This document shows, in pieces, positions 8,266 through 16,465 of a stretch of 64,000 nucleotides of DNA. A program made the position numbers and the translations under genes. Source of the stretch: a bacterium (GTDB lineage Bacteria > Patescibacteriota > Gracilibacteria > UBA1369 > PNNO01); contig PNNO01000001.1 of assembly GCA_013824265.1 (NCBI GenBank), positions 167,051 through 231,050 of the forward strand. Reading direction: 5' to 3'. The notes beneath the pieces are model-generated. The model worked only from the letters and a program-made list of their open reading frames with translations, was not told the origin of the DNA and did no database searches. Every line of letters begins with the position of its first letter. The stretch's first letter is position 1.

Positions 8266-8648
8266 TGAAATCTTATCAACTACTATGCGCATGGCTGGCA
8301 GTTCAAGATTTGTTTTTGTTTTTTTGTTTACATGACGAGTGCGAATCTAGCCCGGCTTTGGCAATGTTTTCAGTCCTGCCACCGACCGCCTGTTTGACGT
8401 GGACATCACAAGTGCATAAAGCGACTAGGAGCCACCAGGCCAGGAGATTAATCGGAAGCTACAATAGTCACTTGAGGCTTCCATCACCGAGCAAAGAAGG
8501 AGAGAAGGAGAAACGAAGTATAAGGATAGATGCTTTTCTAGGGCGTTTTTTTTGGATCCTTGGAGTTTCACCTCCTCATCTCTCTTTGCTTTTATTTTTG
8601 TTTTTTGATTTTTTAAAGATCGTTTTTTTGTTTTTGATTTTCTGAAAT
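8241..8648 (-). ncRNA. Candidate structured noncoding RNA of about 408 nt, family not recognised
   Basis: A 500-bp gap without a credible gene holds a full transcription unit on the minus strand: TTGACA-17-TACACT promoter, predicted start near 8648, and a perfect hairpin plus U7 terminator at 8241-8265. Inside are a helix pairing 8583-8590 with 8490-8497, a hairpin pairing 8477-8482 with 8454-8459, and a loop (8465-8473) that can pair over 9 bp (one G-U) with 8419-8427, a pseudoknot. Size and pseudoknot recall RNase P RNA or tmRNA. I could not find the RNase P P4 core, a tmRNA T-loop with CCA end, or the SRP core, so I leave it unnamed. Confidence 0.6.
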
Positions 8649-8654
8649 CATGTC

Positions 8655-8683
8655 AGTGTATAAAATCGTAAATGATTTGTCAA
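8655..8683 (-). promoter_or_regulatory. Promoter of the candidate noncoding RNA
   Basis: On the minus strand TTGACA (plus 8678-8683), a 17-bp spacer and TACACT (plus 8655-8660). The -35 is a perfect consensus. It faces the terminator at 8241. Confidence 0.65.
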
Positions 8684-8763
8684 AATATTACCGTGGACGC
8701 ATCGACAGATTGTTTTCTGATTTTTTGAGTGGTTTTCGCAGGTAATTAAAGCTAGTATAGGAA

Positions 8764-8797
8764 GAGCCTCGCATGAGGCTCACTAACGTTCGCCTCT
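8764..8797 (+). repeat. Hairpin and 19-bp leader repeat immediately before the dinG-like start codon
   Basis: GAGCCTC/GAGGCTC (8764-8770 and 8775-8781) form a 7-bp hairpin. It overlaps a 19-bp sequence, ctcactaacgttcgcctct (8779-8797), found again at 49549-49567, each time 1-3 bases before a start codon. Confidence 0.6.
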
Positions 8798-8798
8798 A

Positions 8799-11423
8799 AT
8801 GTTCATCTCCCTCGACATAGAAACAACCGGCCTAAGCAAAGAACATGATGAAATCATTGAGATTGGAGCTGCCCGTTATGATGACGAAGGGAAACTAATC
8901 GACACCTATCAAACGTTTATAAAGCCTTCAAACCCTATTCCGGAGATAATCACTCATATTACCGGAATAAAAGATGAAGATTTAAAAGACGCTCCAAGTC
9001 TGGATAAAATTGTAGATGAGTTTTTTGACTACATGGAAAACTTGCCTATTGTGGGACACAATATTTCTTTCGATACCGAGTTCCTGTCCGAAAAAGGCAT
9101 TATGCTAACCGGAGAGCTTTTGGATACACTTGTACTTTCAAGCATTATCGTTCCCGGACTCCCTTCTTACAGCCTGGAAATGCTTACCAATCAGTTTGAA
9201 ATCAAGCATACGGAAAAGCATCGCGCCCTTGATGACGCAATGGCGACCGCAGATCTTTTTATAATGCTAAAGAAAAAAATAAGTGAGATTGATTCAACAA
9301 CCTTAAGTGATATAAAAAGCGTTGTATCACGCTGCAATTGGCCACTTAAAGAAATATTTCTAAACGCAAAATCATCTTTTGATTCACCCGAAAAAGAAGA
9401 GTACGAATATTTGCCAAGCACTGTTAATCTGCCTTTTAGTGAGAAAGAGATTCTGCCGATTTACAATAAAGAAGGGCCTTTAAGCAAATTTGAAGATGAA
9501 TACGAACAAAGGCCTTCTCAAATTGAAATGACAAAAAAAATAATTCATTCTTTTGACGACAAAACCAATCTTCTTGTTGAAGCGGGAACCGGAACTGGAA
9601 AATCATTGGCTTATCTTATCCCTGCGGCATTTAAAGCAAGGCAAGAAAAAACAAAAGTTGTAATAGCTACACACACAAAGAATTTACAAGATCAGCTTTT
9701 TAATAAAGATATACCTGTAGCGCAAAAGGCGATTTCGGATTTCATAAAATCAGGAGAAGAAAAACCATTTATAACAACTGTACTTAAGGGAAGAAAAAAT
9801 TATCTTTCCGGAAAACGACTTGAGCAGTTCATGGAAAAATCTTTTTTGCGCGATCATGAAGTTGCGATGCTTCTTAAAGTTTTGATATGGCGCACAAAAA
9901 CAAAAACCGGCGATATGGAAGAGCTTTCTTTACAGGGAAAAGAATATTATTCATGGAATGACATTTGCTGCGACGGGATAAAATGCCCGCACTCAAACAA
10001 AGAATATGCCTCGGCATGCTACCTTATGAAAGCCCGAGAAATGGCGCAAAACGCCGATATAATAATTACAAATCATGCTCTTTTGCTTAACGATACAATA
10101 GGTCCAAGCCAAGTTTTGCCTGAATATAAATATCTGATTGTTGATGAGGCCCATCAACTTGAGAATGAAGCCACAAACGCGCTAAGCATAAATCTTACCG
10201 TGGACATAATGCAGTACCCGCTAAAGAGATTGCAGGAAATATTAAAGAGATTTCCCGACCACACCGACGACATTGAAACCCTTATACATAAGATAGAAAT
10301 ATTTTTTGGACTTCTTGGAATTTTTTACGAAAAACACATTCACTATATAAACAGCATAAGTGATTTAACTCTTCACGAGCAATTTTTTACCAGTCTTGAA
10401 TGGAATAAAGTCCACGAATCAGCCGAAAACGTAACTTTGCTCGGAGAACAACTCTTTAAAAAATTACATGCCTTTACGGAAGAATATGAAGATGATGAGC
10501 TTGCAAAACTGGTTTCTTTTGAACTTGAAGCAGTTGCAGAGACAATGCGTAAAACAGCATTCGTAATACTTGAAAAAGGAGTTTCCGATTTTGGAAAAAG
10601 CATAGTATGGGTTTACAGAAGATTTGACGGAGTGCTCGGCATAAGCGCGGCTCCGCTCCAGGTTAGCGAACATTTAAGAGGAACTCTCTTCCACGACAAA
10701 GAAAGTATTATTTTAACTTCCGCAACACTCACTGTTGAAAACAGATTTGAATATATAAAGAATCAGTTGGGACTTGATGAAACTTTTAAAGAAGCTATTT
10801 TGCCGTCGCATTTTTCATATCCGGATCAAGTTGAAATAGTTCTTTACAGAAAGTTAAGCCAGCCGGCTTCACCGGGATATTTTGATCAAACATGTGAAAT
10901 TATTTATAGCACCGCAATTGAGAACGAAGGCAGAACGCTGGTTCTTTTCACATCAAAAAAAGCAATTGAAGCGACGTATTTGCAGCTTGCTCCGCGCCTT
11001 AAAGCAAAAGGAATTATAATTTACGCGCAAAATGTATCAGGAGGAAGAAACAAAATAATTGAACTTTTTAAACGTGATCCGGAAAAATCCATAATATTTG
11101 GAACAAGCAGTTTTTGGGAAGGCATAGACATAAAAGGCACATCGCTAAACTGCGTTATAATGCAGAAACTTCCTTTTGATCCACCGGACGATCCAATCCA
11201 TTCCACAAGATCAAATCTTTACCAAGATCCTTTTTTCCAATATCAAATTCCAAGGGCAATTCTTAAATTCAAACAAGGGTTCGGAAGACTTATACGGTCT
11301 TCTCAAGACAGCGGGAAAGTTGCAATCCTGGATTCAAGAATACTCAGTAAGTCGTACGGACAAATGTTCATAAATTCCGTTCCGGAAGGCATAAAAGTGA
11401 ATATAATCGACGATTTGGTTTAG
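8799..11423 (+). CDS. dinG: DnaQ-type exonuclease fused to DinG-family DNA helicase
   Basis: 874 residues. The N-terminal 180 residues are a DEDDh 3'-5' exonuclease (D6 and E8 in SLDIETTG, GHNISFD, HRALDDA). A superfamily 2 XPD/DinG helicase follows, with Walker A AGTGTGKS near 262-269, DEAH near 448-451 and a QGFGRLIRS motif VI near the end. Four cysteines (C390, C391, C396, C407) lie where XPD-like helicases hold a 4Fe-4S cluster. The exonuclease fusion is known from Firmicutes, whose DinG usually lacks the cluster, so the combination is notable. Likely acts in repair or replication-fork maintenance. Confidence 0.9.
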   Translation: MFISLDIETTGLSKEHDEIIEIGAARYDDEGKLIDTYQTFIKPSNPIPEIITHITGIKDEDLKDAPSLDKIVDEFFDYMENLPIVGHNISFDTEFLSEKGIMLTGELLDTLVLSSIIVPGLPSYSLEMLTNQFEIKHTEKHRALDDAMATADLFIMLKKKISEIDSTTLSDIKSVVSRCNWPLKEIFLNAKSSFDSPEKEEYEYLPSTVNLPFSEKEILPIYNKEGPLSKFEDEYEQRPSQIEMTKKIIHSFDDKTNLLVEAGTGTGKSLAYLIPAAFKARQEKTKVVIATHTKNLQDQLFNKDIPVAQKAISDFIKSGEEKPFITTVLKGRKNYLSGKRLEQFMEKSFLRDHEVAMLLKVLIWRTKTKTGDMEELSLQGKEYYSWNDICCDGIKCPHSNKEYASACYLMKAREMAQNADIIITNHALLLNDTIGPSQVLPEYKYLIVDEAHQLENEATNALSINLTVDIMQYPLKRLQEILKRFPDHTDDIETLIHKIEIFFGLLGIFYEKHIHYINSISDLTLHEQFFTSLEWNKVHESAENVTLLGEQLFKKLHAFTEEYEDDELAKLVSFELEAVAETMRKTAFVILEKGVSDFGKSIVWVYRRFDGVLGISAAPLQVSEHLRGTLFHDKESIILTSATLTVENRFEYIKNQLGLDETFKEAILPSHFSYPDQVEIVLYRKLSQPASPGYFDQTCEIIYSTAIENEGRTLVLFTSKKAIEATYLQLAPRLKAKGIIIYAQNVSGGRNKIIELFKRDPEKSIIFGTSSFWEGIDIKGTSLNCVIMQKLPFDPPDDPIHSTRSNLYQDPFFQYQIPRAILKFKQGFGRLIRSSQDSGKVAILDSRILSKSYGQMFINSVPEGIKVNIIDDLV

Positions 11424-11476
11424 ACTCCGTGTCAAGCGTTTTTAGTCTTCACAAGGTTTAAATATATTTTTCAGTA

Positions 11477-11505
11477 TTGACTTTTTTAAGGCCGACCCAT
11501 AATAT
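11477..11505 (+). promoter_or_regulatory. V-ATPase operon promoter
   Basis: TTGACT (11477-11482), a 17-bp spacer and TAATAT (11500-11505). The first operon gene starts 31 bases downstream. Confidence 0.7.
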
Positions 11506-11536
11506 CTGCAAGATCATGATTTAGCCTACATCAAAT

Positions 11537-11860
11537 ATGAATACAGACCCGGTTCAAACGATAAAAGAACATGAAGCGAAAGCTCAGGAGCAGATAGATG
11601 CTCTTTCTCACGAAAACAATAAAAAGCTGGAAGAAAAAACAATCGAGTCCGGAAAAAATCTTGAAGAGTATAAAGAAACTCTTCGTAAAGAAGGACAAGC
11701 CTCCCTTCAAACCGCAAAACAGGAAGCTATGAACGCTTTCAAAAAAATCACTGATTCCGAAGATCGGGATCGCTCTTCTCTAATCTCTCAAGCCTCGTCT
11801 AAAAAACAAGAAGCGATAAAAAATATCGTTTCGTCTTTTGATAAATATTTAGCGAACTAA
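11537..11860 (+). CDS. ntpF: V-type ATPase peripheral-stalk subunit (G/H-like, NtpF position)
   Basis: 107 residues, almost entirely charged coiled coil rich in Glu, Lys and Gln, as expected for the peripheral-stalk partner of subunit E. Sequence alone would not identify it; the call rests on size, coiled-coil character and position as first gene of the operon, where NtpF stands in Enterococcus hirae. Only 19 bases separate it from ntpI. Confidence 0.75.
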   Translation: MNTDPVQTIKEHEAKAQEQIDALSHENNKKLEEKTIESGKNLEEYKETLRKEGQASLQTAKQEAMNAFKKITDSEDRDRSSLISQASSKKQEAIKNIVSSFDKYLAN

Positions 11861-11879
11861 CCTAAATTCAAAAAGAGAT

Positions 11880-13859
11880 ATGGCTGTAATTTCAATGCAA
11901 AAAATGCAACTTGTAGCTTCCACTGCCCACAGGCAGAAGCTGCTCGATGCTCTTCAGGCTCTTGGAGTAATGGAGTTAACAGAAGTTTCTCGCGGGAACG
12001 AGAGTAAGCCGGAAGCAAAAGTTGAGGCCGCTCACTCTGCGGAACTTGCGATTGCGAATATTGATTTTGTTTTAAAACTTATCAGTCCTTTTGCAAAACA
12101 TCGTGGTTTGATGGACGGACCTCTTACAATGAAAATTGAAGATGTTAGAAAAAAAGCCAAGGAGTTTGATTTCCAGACCATCGTTGATAAATGTAAAAGT
12201 ATAGAAGAAACAATAGTTAATCTTAAAAATGAACACGCGTCTTTAACGGCTACTCAAGAAATGCTTGAACCTTGGCAGGGACTATCAATGCCTCTTGATC
12301 ACATCGGTTCAACAAAGAGAACTACAACAATTATTGGAACTGTTCAGAAAACTTCATTCGAAAGTTTAAAAGAAGAAATTGAAAAACTTTTGAATCTTGT
12401 AAATATAGAAGTTGTTGAAGAAACCACAAGTACAGTTTATCTTGCTTTAACTTATGTTAAGGAATCCGAAAGAGATATTAAGGAAGTTTTGATGATGCAT
12501 AAATTTTCGGAAGCCGGTCTTCCTGCCGCATCTCATGATGTACAAAAAGAACTGGCAAATATAAAGACAAGAAAAGGAGAAATAGAAAAAGATCTAAAAA
12601 CTCAGGACGAAGAGTTAAAAGTTATCGCAAAAGACAACGATAATCTTCAGGTTGTTCACGACTTTTATGTTTGGGAACGCGACAAAGTATATGCTGAGCA
12701 AATGGGATATGACACTCAATATACTTTTACAATCGAAGGATGGGTCCCTGTGAAAAAAATGGAGACAATTAAACAGGAAGTTCAAAATTTAACATCAGCT
12801 TTTGAAATAACAGTACTTACGCCGGCGGAAGGAGAAGAAGCTCCGGTGGCAATACATAACAATAAATTTTTTGACCAGTTTGAAGCGGTTACAAACATTT
12901 ACGGATTGCCTCTTCCAAGTGAAGTTGACCCAACTCCGTTCTTGGCCGGATTCTTTATTATATTCTTTGGACTATGCTTAACGGATGCCGGATATGGCTT
13001 GGTTTTATTTGTAGCTTGCGCACTCGCGCTTAAATTTGTTGCATTCCCGGAAGGCACAAAAAAACTTGTAAGACTTGTGATGCTTGGAGGAGTTGTAACA
13101 TTTGTGCTTGGAGCTTTATTCGGAGGATGGTTTGGTATGACCGCAGATCAGGCTCCGGGATTCCTTACATACTTAAATGAAGAAGGAGTTAAGACTTTTA
13201 AATTCCAACTTGTAAACCCTTCAGAGGGAAGCGGACCTTTAACCTTCCTTATAATAGCGGCAATTCTTGGATACATTCAGGTACTTGCAGGTAAGGCGGT
13301 TGATGGTTATTGGAAGCTAAAACAAGGCCGATTCTGGGATGCAATGTTAGACAGTTTCCTATGGATTTACTTCCTAATTGTTATGGGAATGTTCGGAGTA
13401 AGTAAGATGGGATTATTTTTTGCAGATGACGCGCAAACAATCACTTACCTTTTATACATCGGAGTTGGAGCATTAATTCTTACACAGGGAAGATCACAAA
13501 AAAATATAGTTCTTAAGTTTTTCAGCGGAGTACTTTCGTTATATGGAATCGTAGGTATATTTGCCGACATCCTTTCATACTCACGTTTAATGGCGCTTGG
13601 ACTTGGCACAGGTATTATCGGATTCGCGTTTAATACAATAGCGGGTCTTGTTTCCGGAGTTCCAGTTGTCGGAATAATCTTCGCGATAATAGTAATTTTA
13701 ATAGGACACACTCTAAATATAGCTATCTCTACTTTGGGAGCTTACATTCACTCAAGTCGTCTTCAGTTCGTAGAGTTCTTCGGAAAATTCATGGAAGGCG
13801 GAGGAAGACCTTGGAAGCCACTCAAGAAAGCATGCAAATACATCGTTATTACCAATTAA
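11880..13859 (+). CDS. ntpI: V-type ATPase subunit I (membrane stator, a subunit)
   Basis: 659 residues. A cytoplasmic coiled-coil N-terminal half of about 340 residues anchors the peripheral stalks. The C-terminal half has about seven transmembrane segments, starting near residue 350, and forms the ion half-channels against the K ring. Family landmarks are the GLCLTDAGYG segment after the first helix and the FADILSYSRLMALG segment, whose Arg is the stator arginine. Length is normal for the family. Confidence 0.93.
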   Translation: MAVISMQKMQLVASTAHRQKLLDALQALGVMELTEVSRGNESKPEAKVEAAHSAELAIANIDFVLKLISPFAKHRGLMDGPLTMKIEDVRKKAKEFDFQTIVDKCKSIEETIVNLKNEHASLTATQEMLEPWQGLSMPLDHIGSTKRTTTIIGTVQKTSFESLKEEIEKLLNLVNIEVVEETTSTVYLALTYVKESERDIKEVLMMHKFSEAGLPAASHDVQKELANIKTRKGEIEKDLKTQDEELKVIAKDNDNLQVVHDFYVWERDKVYAEQMGYDTQYTFTIEGWVPVKKMETIKQEVQNLTSAFEITVLTPAEGEEAPVAIHNNKFFDQFEAVTNIYGLPLPSEVDPTPFLAGFFIIFFGLCLTDAGYGLVLFVACALALKFVAFPEGTKKLVRLVMLGGVVTFVLGALFGGWFGMTADQAPGFLTYLNEEGVKTFKFQLVNPSEGSGPLTFLIIAAILGYIQVLAGKAVDGYWKLKQGRFWDAMLDSFLWIYFLIVMGMFGVSKMGLFFADDAQTITYLLYIGVGALILTQGRSQKNIVLKFFSGVLSLYGIVGIFADILSYSRLMALGLGTGIIGFAFNTIAGLVSGVPVVGIIFAIIVILIGHTLNIAISTLGAYIHSSRLQFVEFFGKFMEGGGRPWKPLKKACKYIVITN

Positions 13860-13879
13860 TCATTTAACAATAAAATAAT

Positions 13880-14362
13880 ATGGAAATTGAATCAGGAGTT
13901 GCACTCGCGGTCGCAGGTGCTGCAATGGCTGCAGTACTAGGTGGCATCGGATCAAGCTTCGGTGTTGGACTTGCTGGTCAAGCAGGAACCGGAGTAATCA
14001 GCGAGAAGCCTGAACTGTTCGGAAAGATCCTGCTTTTGCAGGCGCTTCCTGGAACACAAGGTATCTACGGATTCCTTGGCGCGCTGCTTATCCTTATCAA
14101 AATCGGTTTGATTGGAGGAGCTCCAATTGAAATCGACATGTCTACCGGATGGCAGTTCTTTGGAGCTGGAATCCCGGTTGGACTTGCAGGTCTTGTATCT
14201 GGTATCTACCAGGGAAAAGTATCTGCTGCAGGTTTGAATTCAGTTGCAAAAGATCCTGCTAACACAGGTAAAGCCGTAATTATGGCGGCGATGGTTGAAA
14301 CGTACGCGGTACTTGGTCTTCTTGTATCTGTACTTCTTATTTTTGGAATCAAGGTAGCATAA
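13880..14362 (+). CDS. ntpK: V-type ATPase subunit K (rotor ring, 16-kDa, Na+-type site)
   Basis: 160 residues in two fused helical hairpins, four transmembrane helices. Only the second hairpin has the ion carboxylate (E140 in MVETYAVLG); the first has Q60 in PGTQGIYGF. The residues L56, T59, Q60, Q111 and E140 match in order and spacing the Na+ ligands of Enterococcus hirae NtpK. This suggests a Na+-coupled rotor (inference from family knowledge). The following intergenic hairpin may set the higher expression a ring subunit needs. Confidence 0.95.
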   Translation: MEIESGVALAVAGAAMAAVLGGIGSSFGVGLAGQAGTGVISEKPELFGKILLLQALPGTQGIYGFLGALLILIKIGLIGGAPIEIDMSTGWQFFGAGIPVGLAGLVSGIYQGKVSAAGLNSVAKDPANTGKAVIMAAMVETYAVLGLLVSVLLIFGIKVA

Positions 14363-14375
14363 TTGTTTTTCATTT

Positions 14376-14421
14376 AGCCTCCTTTTAGAGCCTAGCGAAA
14401 GCCAGCCCAATAAAGGAGGTT
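14376..14421 (+). promoter_or_regulatory. Intercistronic hairpin between ntpK and ntpE that pairs a perfect Shine-Dalgarno sequence
   Basis: agcctccttt (14376-14385) pairs with aaaggaggtt (14412-14421): eight Watson-Crick pairs (14378-14385 with 14412-14419), then a G-U and an A-U pair at the base, around a 26-base loop. The right arm is a perfect AAAGGAGGT and the left arm mimics the 16S rRNA 3' tail. The next ATG is 44 bases downstream and no start codon lies at normal distance. It may stabilise or process the mRNA between ring and stalk genes. Confidence 0.55.
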
Positions 14422-14464
14422 ACCCAAAGACAATAAATCAGTAAGTAATTAACAATTAAAGTAT

Positions 14465-15028
14465 ATGGCACTGTCGGATATATTAGATAAAATCAAAGAA
14501 GAAACTGACTCTAAGATGAGGGAAATTAACGAACAGCACGAAGCCAAGCTTTCTGCTATTGAAGCTGATTTTAAAGAAAAGAAAGAAGTCGCAAAAACGG
14601 AAATGGACGAACAGGTTACTGTAAATTCAAAGAAGATTTTGAACAAGATGGAAACTGTAGCTAAGATGGAAGCAAAAAATAAACTTCTAAAAGAAAAACG
14701 TGAACTTCTTGATTCAGTATTCGCCGAAGCACTTGATAGCATCGTAAATTCAGGAGAATACAAAAATATAATTACAAACCTTTTAAAAAGTTCAAATATA
14801 GAAGGAAATGTAGTTGTTGTTCCTGCGGCAGGTAAGGAAAACGAAACGAGTTCAGCTCTTTCAGCTTCCGGAAAATCATACAAAATGGCAAATGAATCAG
14901 CCGGCATAAGAGGAGGATTCATTCTTAAGTCTGACAAAATGGAGATCGACAATTCGTTTGAATCTATTCTATACAAACAACTTCGAGATGATCTCGAATT
15001 GGATATTGCTAAAAAATTATTCAACTAA
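14465..15028 (+). CDS. ntpE: V-type ATPase subunit E (peripheral stalk)
   Basis: 187 residues: a charged coiled-coil N-terminal half and a globular C-terminal half that in this family clamps the top of the catalytic head. The VVVPAAGKE and AGIRGGFIL segments resemble the conserved E-subunit C-terminal domain. It lies between K and C, the NtpE position. Confidence is high from context plus architecture. Confidence 0.88.
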   Translation: MALSDILDKIKEETDSKMREINEQHEAKLSAIEADFKEKKEVAKTEMDEQVTVNSKKILNKMETVAKMEAKNKLLKEKRELLDSVFAEALDSIVNSGEYKNIITNLLKSSNIEGNVVVVPAAGKENETSSALSASGKSYKMANESAGIRGGFILKSDKMEIDNSFESILYKQLRDDLELDIAKKLFN

Positions 15029-15031
15029 TAA

Positions 15032-16057
15032 ATGGAAAATACTCAGTTTGCACAATCAGTAGCTTGGCTTAGAGCTTTGGAAAGTAAGCTTCTAAACGAA
15101 AATGAGCTTGAACGTATGGTTCTCGCCAAGGATGCGCGTGATGCGTACAAAATTCTTAATGAAACCGATTATTCAACTCATACAGGAGACATCGACAATG
15201 TTGAAAGTTTTCAGGATGTAATCAACAGTGGTCTCCAGGATACAAAAACTTTAATTAACAAGATTGCTCCACAAAAATGGGCCTTTAATATTCTTTGGTA
15301 TCGTTATGATTTCCACAATATGAAGGTTCTTCTTAAAGCAAAATATTCAGGAAAATCTTACGAAGATATTAGTGGTATTTTATTTACGTTTGGAGCCGTT
15401 CCGGTTTTGGCGCTTAAAAAGTATGCCATGGATGGCGAGAATGTATCCTTTGGATTGTCTGAATCAGATGAGCTTTATTTAAAAGAAAGTATCAAGCTTG
15501 CCGAGAAGGATTATCTTAAATCGGAAGATCCTCAAATGATAGACATCGTTCTTGATAAAAGATTCTGCAAAATTATAAATACACTTGCGACCAAAACAAG
15601 AAATGAATTCTTAATTAAGTTTACAAAGAAATACATCGATCTTAAAAACATAGAACTTTTCATGCGTTTAAAAATCCAAAACAGAGAAGAGGATTTGTTT
15701 GAAAAGGGTTTTGCGGATCGTGGATATATAGAAAAAAATCGTTTCGTAGAGGCCTTTAAAAAGGATATAAGCGATTTCGTGGAAAGCATGAGATTTACAG
15801 ATTACGGAACAATCGTGCGTGAAGCGGTAAAAGGATATGAAGAAGAAAGATCTTTTGTGAAGCTGGATAAACTCTCTTACGACCACCTTACGGATTACAT
15901 GCAGCAGGCAAAACGTGTTGCACTTGGACCTGAACCTGTTTTTGCTTATTTCTGGGCAAAGAAAAACAACGCACTAATTATCCGCTCAATCATGGTTGCA
16001 AAACTTAACGGAATTGAGCCTGAAAAGATTCGTCATATTATTAGAAACCTTTATTAA
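15032..16057 (+). CDS. ntpC: V-type ATPase subunit C (d subunit, rotor adaptor)
   Basis: 341 helical residues, the usual size of the funnel-shaped subunit that joins the central stalk to the K ring. The YRYDFHNMK segment near residue 90 and the FAYFWAKKNNALIIRSI segment near the C-terminus are typical of the vATP-synt_AC39 family. It starts 3 bases after ntpE ends. Confidence 0.9.
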   Translation: MENTQFAQSVAWLRALESKLLNENELERMVLAKDARDAYKILNETDYSTHTGDIDNVESFQDVINSGLQDTKTLINKIAPQKWAFNILWYRYDFHNMKVLLKAKYSGKSYEDISGILFTFGAVPVLALKKYAMDGENVSFGLSESDELYLKESIKLAEKDYLKSEDPQMIDIVLDKRFCKIINTLATKTRNEFLIKFTKKYIDLKNIELFMRLKIQNREEDLFEKGFADRGYIEKNRFVEAFKKDISDFVESMRFTDYGTIVREAVKGYEEERSFVKLDKLSYDHLTDYMQQAKRVALGPEPVFAYFWAKKNNALIIRSIMVAKLNGIEPEKIRHIIRNLY

Positions 16058-16062
16058 AAGTT

Positions 16063-16422
16063 ATGGGAAATAATTCATACAAATTGGCGATAGTTGGAAC
16101 AAAAGATCAAATTCTTGGCTTCACGGCTCTTGGAATGACAGCCATAGCAGTGAACGATTTTGAAACCGCACGTGAAAAAATCCTTGGACTTGTATCAAGC
16201 AATGTTGAAGGAGCATCGGGAGAAATGAGAAAAGAATATGCAATTATTTTTGTGATGGAAGAATACGCAAGACAGCTTGGAAAAGACGATTACAAGAAGA
16301 TAAACAAAGAAGCTCTTCCTGCCGTAATTCCAATTCCGGGAATAAAAGGATCAACCGGATATGGACGGGAAAGAGTAAAGAAGATGGTTGAACAGGCGGT
16401 TGGATCGGATATCTTTGGATAA
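16063..16422 (+). CDS. ntpG: V-type ATPase subunit F (central stalk; NtpG position)
   Basis: 119 residues with a Rossmann-like start (KLAIVGTKDQILGFTALG) and the alternating fold of subunit F, which sits on the DF central shaft. The VIPIPG segment is the conserved loop of this family. It follows C and precedes A as in the Enterococcus ntp operon. Confidence 0.9.
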   Translation: MGNNSYKLAIVGTKDQILGFTALGMTAIAVNDFETAREKILGLVSSNVEGASGEMRKEYAIIFVMEEYARQLGKDDYKKINKEALPAVIPIPGIKGSTGYGRERVKKMVEQAVGSDIFG

Positions 16423-16465
16423 CAGTATGAAATCCTAAACTTCACATATAACTAAACTAAAGAAC

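Noticed and set aside
8521..8580. Cobalamin-riboswitch-like GGTGAAACTCC in the candidate RNA
   Set aside because: Only this short piece matches; the B12 box and GCCACTG elements are missing on that strand, and the RNA ends in its own terminator without a downstream gene.
8232..8645. 137-codon plus-strand frame over the candidate RNA
   Set aside because: Low-complexity Phe/Leu-rich end, no homology signal, and it is opposite the promoter-RNA-terminator unit.
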